NCBI GenBank assembly: GCA_009760855.2
Contig: WPIO01000009.1
Location: forward strand, 8,464,001 to 8,524,000
Origin: Cristatella mucedo
Taxonomy: Eukaryota; Bryozoa; Phylactolaemata; Cristatellidae
Reading direction: 5' to 3'
Length of the DNA stretch: 60,000 nt
Shown: positions 20,925-32,568 of the stretch, one piece after another
Layout: every line of letters starts with the position of its first letter
How positions within the stretch are numbered: the first letter of the stretch is position 1
Notes under the pieces: model-generated
Database searches by the model: none
What the model was told of the DNA's origin: nothing
What the model saw: only the letters and a program-made list of their open reading frames with translations
Position numbers and translations under genes: made by a program

Positions 20925-22370
20925 CAATCCACCGCAATCTTCTCGAATTAAATAAAAAAGAATGGAAATCGGCTGCTCAAACTCCCCAATTTCGGATGAA
21001 CACTGTCATTCAAATGTATCAAATGTTTTGTTTTACTGCAATGAAAGCATCATGCACGTAGGTTGCAAAGTTGTGGGCACTACCTAATTCAGCACAATCT
21101 ACTTTAATCCATCGCAATTTAATCCACCACAAATCGATGCACGGAGCTTAATAATTCGATGGCATATTACATTGATATGCTATCGCTTAAGTGCACACAA
21201 AAACTTCTCACCACCATTGAGCACATCTATTTTGTGCAACGCACTGCAGTAAACTGAAATGACCTGGGCACCACATGTCTGCAATCGATCCGTCGCAAAA
21301 CCACCAGAAGTCGCACCAGGAAAGCTCTAGTTTTGACTTTATTTCGGTAGATTATGTTGACAGAGTACTCACAAAATCTGACAACGTGGGGCACGGTCAT
21401 TCTCAAACAATACACTGCCATCTACTGCAATGGCCCAGGCCACAACTTCAATCCAAGACAATTCGCCGAGATATGCTCAAAGATTAGACTCGTGATATCC
21501 CTTTAATTTAGACTGCATCTGACACCTACAATGTACCTAAACAAATTTTAAGACAGTTCACACGTGCGAGTTCTCAGGCAAGGCACCGCAATCGATTGCT
21601 ATGCCTTAGACCAATACCACAATTTCCTTCAATCCACGCCAAGTGGACGAGAAATTGAATGAGGGGAGCTTGAATTTGGATTCTTTTTTACAGTTAAATT
21701 ATATTTAAAGTAACACACAATTTCGCCATTTGGTGCATTCTAATTTTTCAGGAAATGCAGTGCAATGTCTCTGGCTTATAATTCTATTCACCACAAATCG
21801 TCCTGACACCGGATAAAAAATGAAAAGCGCCAATTTTGATTGCGTACCACGCTGCACTCCGTTTACAATGCACCCACACCATTTCACGGCATTGTACTCT
21901 CGTGTTCGCATGGTAGTTTATTGCAATAGGCCGGGCAGCTATCAAATATGCTGCATACCACCTAAAATCTACGGCTATCTACAGAAATCAGGTTTGCGAC
22001 GCTGCTCTCACAATTGCACATTACACTATACCATGTTCACAGCACATTCATTCAATTTCACGCTATTATACACGCACGTTCTCAACCAATGCTCTTGCAG
22101 TGGCCGCTGTTAAGCAACTACCTCAACATGCTGTGAATCCAAATAATTCTTCGGCCATGGTCCACTTGAAGCTTGTTAGAATATTATGGCACTGTAATAG
22201 GATTCGAGAATATCCACCATTTTGTTTTTAGTTTCTGGGCACGCGCATTCTCACGAAAATGGGCCCTTTGCAAAGAGCCCGGGCCTTTACACCAATCGGC
22301 TCTAATGCACCATAAATTACCGCGATTCCAACAGAAGTTGCGAAGAGTGGCAATTTGATTGGATATTGAA
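20925..22370 (-). repeat. Decayed tandem satellite array, about 170-bp unit (inverted copy)
   Basis: The reverse complement of the satellite at 49600-51830. Anchor blocks related to ctgcaatggcccaggcc recur near 21085, 21258, 21425, 21600, 21772, 21930, 22092 and 22275, i.e. every 158-186 bases. Between them are remnants such as caatccaccgcaatc (20928) and aatccatcgcaatttaatcc (21112). Positions are by eye; the units are strongly diverged. Confidence 0.65.
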
Positions 22371-22599
22371 ATGCATTGTATTTTCAGCATACCACGAACA
22401 CTTCGAGTAAGACATTTGTACTTAGTAAGAGCACTTGTAAAGCACTTTAAGTGAACTAATTCCATTTATCGGAGCTTCTCTGGATGGAAGCTTTCAATTG
22501 ATAATGATACTATTCAGTGCCTGCAGGCACAGGCACAGTAAGGACAAAGCAAGTGTGCCAACTCCCTAGGATACCGGCATTCCTGGACATATGCATTTG

Positions 22600-23065
22600 G
22601 ATCACAGCAAACTTCATCAAATTGAGTGACAATAAAGCCAGTAAACTCACAACGGGCTAACATAGCCGTTTATCAGAAATTAGAAAACGTATGCTCGAAA
22701 ATCGGCTCGGCCAATCACATCTTCAGAAGCATCTGAACGAAATCAGGATGTCATGTTCAAAAGACCTTACATTAGTTTACCACACCAGCTCCACACACAA
22801 GTCTGCTTGCTTTCAGCTATATAACATTACGAAACTTCGGGCCTGCTTAGGCCAGGATACCACGTCCAAACGAGTCCATGCATTTGCGACACACTGCCTT
22901 GACTTCTGTAAGTCACTACTCGCTTGACTTCTGGCGAGTACAACAAGGTAGTTGGTGCAAAATTCATTCCAAAACTAGGATATTCTGCCTAACTCGAAAC
23001 AGTCAGGTGGTGAGGTGACGTCAGTGAGTTCCAGGTCTTGGAAGCACGCAAACTGAATGCACTTC
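22600..23065. mobile_element. LINE-A RT fragments, plus strand then minus strand
   Basis: 22600-22930 (plus) encodes decayed RT C-terminal text, e.g. ITKLRACLGQDTTSKRVHAF then CLDFCKSLLA. 22985-23065 is in the opposite orientation and corresponds to a later part of the same protein. An internally inverted or composite relic. Confidence 0.65.
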
Positions 23066-24203
23066 CGATGACCGGCCGAAGCTAAGGTGCCTTTGCAGCA
23101 TAGGGTGACCAGTCGAAGCCAGCTGCCGCCATGCTTTACCAGCCCTTTAGTGACCGAGTAGAGCCGGCCCCTTCAGGATTATTCGCGGTCAATCCAGCGT
23201 GTCAGCCAGGCATCACCTGGAGCCTGCAGCACTCGCACGGAAGGCCAGTAGCCAGAGGTCAAAGTGGGAGTGGCACTGCTAGCGTTAGCCTACGTAGACA
23301 TGCGTAGGTAGGTTAGCATGCACAGACAGCCATTCGTCGGGCTGATGAGCAGTCAATCTGAGTTGCAAAGCGATAACAGCTCAACCTGTGCTACTAGTTG
23401 TGGGAATAATCGCTGGCAAGCCGTTTTACGATACAAGTGTGAGAGAGGTCCGAAGATTTGATTGAATATTTGATATATTATATATTTGATTGAATATTGA
23501 GTATTTGATGGGTGGCATGCATACATGTACTAACTAGTAGGGATGGCTGCTCTGGAGCAGAGGAATCAAGTGGGAGGAGAGGAGCACATCACAGCACAGG
23601 CTGGCGAACTGGCAGAAAGTGACGACTTCGGCGACGATTCGGTCACATGATCCATGTGTCCACTCATCGTCAATTCTGCAAAGTCAGCAGAAGCTGTGGT
23701 GTCATGTGCTCACGGCAGCTTGCTCATTGGCCGGGCAGAGCAGCATTCGAGTCCGGTTGGATGGCGGAGAAACCTGCCGGCGGCGTCATGCCCACACAAG
23801 TAGCAGAGGACTGAAAAATAATTGCCTTTAATTCTTATTGAGAAAATATTGTATGATTGTTCAAAGAATTTTCTTGAAAACGGCAGGCAAGATTTCAGCA
23901 TTCTTACACCCTTCAACGCCAAAGAAAACAAGGCCGACATATCCCAGGGCACTGCCGACTTAAAACCAGAAGTAGCCTGATGGAGCGAAACTCTCATGGA
24001 ATTGAAACAGAAAATACTAATTACTCGCAGAGACCACCGGAAAAAAGCCGCAGCCACACGCGAAAAAATGGTTAAAAACGCTGGCCTGGCTGTCGTCGGC
24101 TGTGTTAACTGTGCACCAGCTGATAAAACCGGAACGGGCCCGGGCAGATTTCGATCGCGAGGTCTTGAACTGCACTCATACATGCACCAGCACTCGCGCG
24201 CGT

Positions 24204-24204
<1 letters not shown>
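23066..24204. other. Intergenic / downstream flank of the GT92 gene
   Basis: No coding exon recognised. A minus-strand ATTAAA at 23832-23827 could serve as polyadenylation signal for the GT92 gene, but this is weak. Confidence 0.4.

Positions 24205-24277
<73 letters not shown>
24205..24277. repeat. (CA)n microsatellite in the GT92 3' flank
   Basis: About 36 uninterrupted units, about 150 bp beyond the GT92 stop codon, so likely within its 3' UTR. Confidence 0.95.
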
Positions 24278-24280
<3 letters not shown>

Positions 24281-24423
24281 TGCTCTAAGGCGACGTCGAC
24301 GTCGGATTGGCTTGTCGGCCAAGCTCAGAATGAGAAGGGGCCGCAAAAGACGCCACCGTGAGATATCCGCACCGACGTGGGAGCTAACGCCAGCAACGGC
24401 AGCAGGCCGAAGATGAGTGGCCT

Positions 24424-27400
24424 TCAAGCGGGTGCGGCTGCTGTGAGCAGCTTCTTCAGTCGTCCCTGGACGCGCCCGACGATCGTCTCTCCGTATTGCA
24501 GTAAGTAGTCGTCGTACACGCCCTTGTGCTCGCGCACGTCCGCCACCGTGTCCTTGTCGCCCCAATCTCGGTAGTGCTGAACGAGCGCCATCTCCTTGGG
24601 CACTTGCCACTCCTTGCCCGACGCCATGAAGGCAGTGTGGACGATCAGCTGGTGGACGTCGCGCGTGCGCACGATGTACTTGGAGCGCTCGCCGTGGCGC
24701 CAGATCAGGCGCTCGCGCCACACCTTCTGCAGCGTGCACAGCTTTGGCAGTCCGCGGGCGGCTAACGAGCGGTTGCCACCGTCCGCGTACGGCCCATCGT
24801 CGGGCCACTCCAGTTTGTAGAACGTGTTGCGAACGTTCAGGTAGCTGACAGAGCCGCCGGCTTGGTGCACCAGGTCGCTCCACGAACCGGCGCCGGCGTC
24901 GATGCGCGGAACGATGAATTCGTCGAGGTCGAGCATGGCGAAGAACCTCACCTAAAAAGGGCGAGTGCCGGAAGCCGGTGGTGGCTGGCTGCATGCGTGC
25001 ACGACAGCGTCGACAGACGAGGCAGGCAGTGAATTCCACCCGCGCCCGAATCGTGACACTTGCGATGACGACAGCGAGGCAGCGCAAATGGGCGATCGGT
25101 GCTCACACTCATCCTTTCCGTAGGATTCCAAAGGATTCGAGCGAGACACACACCGGGCCGAGCCGATGCAGGCACTAAAACTAGCTGTAGCTGCTGCAGA
25201 ACCTATCGAAACTGAAGGGGGGGGGGGGCTGGCTGGCTGGCTGGTGCGGCTACCAGTTTGAATCCGATATCCTGATGACGATGAATGGCCGATTGAGCAG
25301 CAAATTCCATTCAAAAAACTTCTCGGTGTTTGCATTGAAGCCAGTTGAGTCGGGCTCCAAACTATAGAGAGAGCCAGCCACTGCTAACCAACTGCAGCTA
25401 CTGCTCAGTCACTTCAAGCACTGTGAGGATAGGTCGGCAGCCTATGACGCTGCAAAAGCTGCGAAGTTCGTATGCACATAGGATGGGATGTGTTCGATCG
25501 GCTGTCGGCTTTCAAGCCATGGTCTCTTGTCTGACACGTGTCTGCCCCAACCCATACATGAGACATCTGATTGGTCATACACCGAAGCCATAGAAAAATA
25601 CCGAATCCCAATAACCAGGAGAGCACACATGCCAAAACAGGTAGGAAAAAAGAACTTAAGAAAAATGCTAAGCAAATGAAGAAAAAACGAAAATACCTAA
25701 AATGTAAACATCTCATTTAGCACTCGAGTGACCACTCTCTTAGTCGTCAATGCACTTCTTTTCTGCATTCAATAGCCTATTTTATGGCCCCTTTGTCATC
25801 TCTAGGCACAAACCTGCAAATAAATCGATGATCATAGTTATGGCTGGATTCAAATAATATTCAAAGAACATCATGGGCTACCAAAAGTACACGTGACTCA
25901 GCATCAACCACAAATCGAGCCTCAAAGCAATCGTGTGGTTGCATCGACAGCGTCAAGATTGGACAGGTATACATACAATGGCAAAAAAACAGCCACAGAG
26001 GCGCCGGACAGGACGAAGGCACGCGAACGAAGCAGATATCTACTGGTGCACACATGACAAGACAAGTTGAAATCATCCCCACAATCTACTTTAGCATGCT
26101 CGCAAAAAAGGAGCAAACCTCGTGAATTATATGCATTCACCACGCAGTCTGTGCACCTGTTCTTTGACAAGAAGGCAGAGCTCTTCGGTAGGTGCTTTGC
26201 CAGTGGTGACAGGAAACAATAAACATCATTGTTACTCAGACCAATCCCAGCACGGGCTTGATTATCTATCTACTTTACGTGGAAGATAAGCCGAGTTGGC
26301 ATATGCAGCGTGGGTAGCATATGTACGGGCGATCTTGCCGTCCTATTCCTAACAATAACAGTACATTTTTAGTGCCCTCAGAGAGCTCGGTCTCTCTTTC
26401 TAGGCACTTCACATTCGCCAAGTGACCTTTTGCTAGACGACGACCATTTCAGCTTCAAAGTAAAGTCAATTTTCAGCTACGCAGCATTGCAAAAAATCGG
26501 GGCATGCTTGGATAATGTTACGGCAGTCAAGCTAGTCCATGCACTTGTGGCTTCCCATCTGGACTCCACTGGCAGGTCGCCCTGCATGCACAATGAGATG
26601 CTTACAGATTGTCCAGAACTCGGCAGCTAGGCAAGTCGATCGTGAAAGTCGCCTCACAACAGCGATTCTCTCCCACACGCGCTGATTCCCCACGAAGAGG
26701 CTTCGAGTGACACTGCCACTTGCTGCTGCTCTCCCTGCTGGGTCCTTTCATTCCGTTGCTCTTGCTTACCCATCTGAAATATATACTACCGGGCCTCTGC
26801 TCATAGCAGCCACGCCTCCTTCGACGAAACAAGCTCATAATCAAGCTGTGCTTCTAAACAGCCTGAAATCCCTTGGCGACCGCAAATGGAGTTCGTATGC
26901 ACCGAAATCCCGAAATTTGGTGCCGACTGACACCACGCTGCCTTAGTTTGGACATAACCAGCAACCAGCGTACTTCTGCACTTCGACTGATTGTCGAGGT
27001 GCCGAGGTCTAGCCGAACTCTGACGCCTCTGACTCGTGTTTCTAACTGCCACCTCGTGCAGATATGCAACCATTATTATGCCGTCTATTGTGGTCGGCGG
27101 CCAGGGGCTGTAAGTGCAGCCCGAATTACAAAGATCCGAGGAAGGAGATAACTCCACACGCTGAGCACGCTCACGTACCGTATTGAGGTACCGGTAAATG
27201 CAGTCGTGGAATGCCGCAACCTGTGCATAGTAGGGAAGCAGCTGCTCTGCTTTCGGGTACAGGGGGAACTGTATGACGTCGGCCACGCCTTCGGCAATGT
27301 AGGACCGTAGAATGGGCTCGAGTATTGGCGACGTGCTGTAGTTGAAGAAGACGAACTTCTGCGCCCCAAACATCCTATTAATCTCGACGAACTCAATTAG

Positions 27401-30400
27401 TCTGACGACACTGAAACGCAGAGTCGCAGCTGGTAAGTCGTCGAAGCTACAGGGATCAAAAGCCAGCAGGGGATCAAACAGCAGACGAGATGTGATGCTG
27501 TGCAGCTGAATATCATTAGCCGAACCGGTGCTCCTAGCATTGACCACAGGCTAGCAGTGCCATCTCTCTGTCTCTATCTGTGTCTCCCTCCTCTCCGTTT
27601 TTCTCTCTCTCTCCTCTCAGCCTCTCTGTTTGTTAACGCTGTAGTGCACAAACCTGCTGGGCACGACAAGTCCACACCTGTGAACTATGTCGTACACATT
27701 ACGCTAATGACAAGTTCCGATAAGCAGCCGACCCCACTTACAGCTCATCCTCGGGAGGGGGAGAGAGGGAGAGGAAGGAAGCAGTCTGGCATCACTCGAC
27801 TGTGGTGTAACGACCACCTCAGGAATGATAATATTATGTAGAGTCTCCCTGCATTGTTTTCTGGAACTTTCGGCTGCGTTGGATATTATAGATTGCATAG
27901 AGTCCTTCTTGAGCGCCTCTCATCTTGCCTGGGCATCACTGGCATTGCACTGCAACAGAAGGTGCTCGCCCTTCACGACCAAGGTCGTGTGTTCGAATCC
28001 TGCAGTGGGCGATCGTGTATTGCCAACTGAAAGTGGTGGTGGTAGCCGTTAAGGCTCTTCTGCCTCGACACAAATAAGGCTGTTAAATAATCAGCTAATA
28101 TTTTTTTTATAAGTCTCAGTGGCAGATTTCAGAGAGTTGACGTCAATGGGCATAAATCATCCAAGGAGCCTCAGGTGTGCATATACGTCAAGTACCCAAA
28201 GAATGGGGTTCTCTAGGGATCGGGGCTTGGTCTATTTATTTTCACAATTGATCTTTTGCCTCTCGTCGATGTACTCACAAAGCATAATCTAGGCTTTCAT
28301 TTTTAAGCAGATCACAAATAGCTGCACATGCACTTTGATTCCTCCCAGCCCTCAAGCACGGCAGCCTCACTCAACTTCCCCGATGCACGTATTGCTGACA
28401 TCAGCACATGGATGGCAGCAAACTTTCTCAAGCTGGATGACAGTAAGACTTACTAGTTAGGGGCAAACCCAGTGTGACTCAGAAATTGGAAAGCTAAACG
28501 CCCAAAGTCGGCCCAAAGCATATCTCCAATGGAAGCTGCTTAAACTCCATCCTATCCTATTCCACAGTGACCTTTCACTAGACAATTACACCAGCTCTAC
28601 ACAGACTAGTCTACCTACTTTCAGCTATACAGCTTTGCAAAACTTCGGGCAGGCTTACACGAAAATACCACATGGTGACAGCCTGCCTGACGACTAGTCG
28701 TCAGGCTAAATTGAGCGACCGAGAAACAAGTCTCCTGCCTCCAACACCGTGCAGTTTATTAGCAGAAACCATGCAGGCCAATCCCTGTCTATGCACTCTA
28801 GACGGCTGCCGGTGCAGACATCTAGCCCTCTCCATACTCCCAGTGTGCCCCTCCAGCAGCCCTCATATTCCATGCACGCATTGCTTTTTGCACCGTCGAG
28901 CCATTGTTTGTTGCAGAATCGCCCGACAGCTGGCAGCAGTTTTCGGGAGATGGATGTCCACACAGATGCAGCCAATGCATGGATTTGTGTCGAGCTGCCG
29001 AGGCATCTGCCTCAAACTCCACATGTCCACACCTCAACCACTTGAGAGCGAGAGCTCAGGCTGTCAGATCTCTCGTAGGGCCGCTGCCCACGGCTCTCGG
29101 CCGCCTGAGTTCCCTCAAACACATCCAAGCAGGTCTATGCATTTGCGACATCCTGTCTCGACTTGTGTAACTCCAGACTCGAAGTTCTTCCGGCCTGTAC
29201 ACCAACAACCTTACAGTTGACAAAAAACTGCGGCCAGGCTTGGCTGTCTCGAACGTAAAAACGCCACATTTCACCATTTCTGACCGACGCGTGCTGGCGC
29301 CCCATCAAGCAGCGCATACTTTAAGGTTTAGCGACTCCAAAATACATCCTAATGAGGTTTCAAATAAAGCGACTTCTGACTCGTTTAGCTGTGCCTTCGA
29401 CCAACCTCAAATCCATTGGAGACCATGCCGTTAGTTCGGATGTTCTCAAGGCCTGTAACTCTTGCACCTGTTCTTCACGTCATTTGCTGGGTCCGTGTGA
29501 ATTGCATCTTTTCATTCTCCTTGATGCTGACACTGTACTGTGCATGCTAGTTCTCTCTAACCGACACACTTCCTTTCCAGCATATGTAAAGTATCTAGAA
29601 AGAGATTTAATTCTCTTAGAGGTTCTCATAACCAATTTCATTATTACTATTATTGCCATACATCTCGGCAGGAGCACAGCCGGGATTAAGCCAATCAGAT
29701 GGCCACACCTTGACTTTGTCTGAGACTGCTAGGTCATAGGAAGGTTAAGACGAATGTTTTGGAGGCATGCCAACCGGCATGCTCCATCGATCGGGTCGGT
29801 CCAAGGAGAGAGAGGCAGGGCCTGCTCGATGTCTCCTGCCAAGCCAGAAGCTCTCGGCCTCATAGCAACGCCGGTGATCGGCTATAGAGATCGTCCGGCT
29901 TTCTAGGCCCCTGTTGGATGCCTCTTTTTCTTCTACTGTCGTTGAGTTTCCCAGTGTTCATCGCTTCTCTACAGACATGATCGTGAAGAAGTTATTGCTC
30001 CCCCAGTTGCGCTGCCTCGGCAAGCCTACGTTTTCTGAAGCTTCTTAGGACCTTAGCCTCGAGGTAAGGCACGCTAGCTCTTCACGATTCCGGAGGTCGT
30101 GAAGAGTGAGCCGTGCATAGGAAAATTCTTCATTACCTACTGAAAGTGGTGCTGATGGCTGCCATGCATTTTCTGCTGCAATTCCATTGAGGCTGTTGAA
30201 TTAGCCGATCTTTATTTTACTTTTTACTTTAGGCAGCACCCAACAGCCTTGACCTGTTTAGATAAGGATACCACGCCTAAGTTGGTCCAAGCATTTGTGA
30301 CATCCCGTCTTGACTTCTGTAACTCACAGCTTGCTGGCCTACCGGCATGCGCAATCAGGCGATTACAGATGGTGCAAAACTCTGCAGCTAGGCTTGTCTG

Positions 30401-32495
30401 TCGTGAGCGTCGCAGTTGCCACATTACTCCACTTCTCGCCGACCTGCACTGGCTACCGGTCAAGCAACGGATCGACTTCGAGGTTTTGTCGCTCACTTTT
30501 AGGTCACTTCATTCTTTGGCTCTAGCCTATCTCTCAGATCTACTCTCCCACCAGGCCAAGCACCGTACCACCTGCTTTTCGGAATCCAACAGTCTACCAA
30601 TACCTCACACAAACCTCAAATCCTTTGGAGACCGTGCATTTAGTTCATATGGTCCCAAAGCCTGGAACTCCCTCCCGACTAGCATCACGACATCCCCTGA
30701 GTTGACCACATTTAAAAAGAACTTAAAAACACACCTATTTATGACAGCATTTAGTGGGTCCCTGTGATTCGTCGTTCATGTGCTTATGCGTGCTGACAAT
30801 GTGCATGCTGCCACTAACTACATTTGCATGCTGACCCTGTGCTCTGAGGGGGCTTTATCAAGTGCATTATGATTATTATTATTATTATTATTATTATTAC
30901 CTGACGACGAACTTGCCCTCATTTTCAGTCGTACAGCTACACGCGCACATTCTTTTTCTCTCTGCATCTAAACTTGCTTCGGGCTGATTGTGCGCCGATA
31001 AATGCTCACTGACTGCGTCTGTCGCATCGGTACATGGAAAATTGACCTTCCCCCTCGGCATTTGCCAAGACCTGTCATCGGCACCAAAGCCGAACCGTAC
31101 GGATCTTTGTCCACTTGGCTGATCCCTGTGCTCTAGCACAGCATCGCCTACAGAAATTGCTGAATCTCTGCACGTCACACATGAAACCGGCAGCCAGCAA
31201 CCCCACAACGAGGCGCCGGAGGCCAGCGAGAATCGAGCCACGAGGCATGCAAGTGCCATCTGATCCATCCATCTCCACGACAGGACCTGCTTGTCTGCCT
31301 GAAAGCTACTCACAGCGCTTCCCCGAGGTGAGGGAAACAGAACCGCGGCGGCCAGCTCAGGTTCACGCCTACGGCCTGAAAGGCACATCAGCGAGCAAAT
31401 GACTCGGGCAGCGTGCGCAGAGCGTGAAGCAGGAGAAAGGAAGCCACTGGCGAAGCCCAAGGCGAGCGGCCTCCAACGCAAGACGGCGACCGAGCGGCAC
31501 GGCAGAAGCCGGCTACAGAGATCGGACATCGCCGCTGCACCCGGAGCCCACTAGCAAGTGGAGGCCGACACTCTCTTCACGACCTGACCAGGTAAAAGCC
31601 CTCGATCAGTGCCGCGGCAAAAGTGCTCGTGCAAAACCATCGCAACAGCAGCGACTGGCCAGCGGCTTACTCGCCAAAGTTCTTGGAGAAGGGTGACACG
31701 CAGACGCCGAACTCGGTCGTGTCGGCTGCACTTGCAATGGAATGCTCAACCTTGGCGACGGCCGCCAGCTGGGAGCACGGGTCGCTGGTGCCAAACACCA
31801 AACCGACTGCGAATGGCACTTCGCCGAGAGCCTGATCAATCGGCAGGGTGCAGGAGTAGACGTAATTTCGTCTCCTGCAAGAGGAAGCCAGCTCACATAA
31901 GGGAAGGAGGACTGAGGGAGCGATTAGGGTAGGTAGATAAGATAAGATAGATACAATAAGATAGGCGATAAGGATGAGTGAAAAGGCAGATTATAGCGCT
32001 TCGAGATGCAGCGCAGAACGCAGTGCACCAGTGCACTGGCAAAGCAGCCAAGCCAACGACAGCCAGCAAAGCAGGGCGTCGTTGGACGAGATGAAACTGC
32101 TCGAGCACATTTATTAGCCGGGCTTCCTCCACGCTGACTTGGGTAGGGTGCTAAAGTGGCCTGGCAAGCAAATTGCAAATGGTTGGAGGCAGCAGGCAGT
32201 ATACGACCCATACCACGTGCGTGTAAACGTGCGCACACATGCGTAAAAATCCAGCATGCAGGCCAACTTGCAATTTGCCAATTTGCAACAGCCAACGAAA
32301 CAAAAAACCGATGCGAATGCCTTTTCAACCAAGCTCATGTTTGTCGTGGGTGCATTTAAGCATTTTTCTTACGATTAACGATATTTTTCCTTATGATTAA
32401 GCAAATCTTATCAGAGAGGGATAAAGAGAAAAGAGAGAGAGAGAGAAAGAAAGGGAGAGAGAGAGAGAAAGAGAGAGAGAGAGTGAGAGAGAGAT

Positions 32496-32568
<73 letters not shown>

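Larger units (their letters stand above)
27835..29665 (+). mobile_element. LINE-A relic interrupted by a SINE and an unknown insert
   Basis: 27835-27957 matches the LINE-A LSAAFDTIDH region. After a SINE-1 (27957-28115), RT sequence continues (28116-28672) through the equivalents of VPQGSVLGP and the YADD region, here mutated. It is then split by a 450-bp foreign segment (28673-29120) and resumes with KQVYAFATSCLDLCNS-like text. The tail at 29580-29650 has TGTAAAGTATCTAGAAAGA. GT92 intron 3. Confidence 0.75.

Noticed and set aside
24176-25087. A 303-codon minus-strand frame
   Set aside because: It overlaps the last GT92 exon in another frame and owes its length to high GC and the (CA)n tract; the GT92 frame carries the conserved motifs.
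28672-29220. A 182-codon plus-strand frame
   Set aside because: It crosses the boundary between the unidentified insert and LINE-A sequence and has no recognisable motif.
30897-31529. A 210-codon minus-strand frame in GT92 intron 3
   Set aside because: No conserved motif; the GT92 phases join exon 3 to exon 4 without it.
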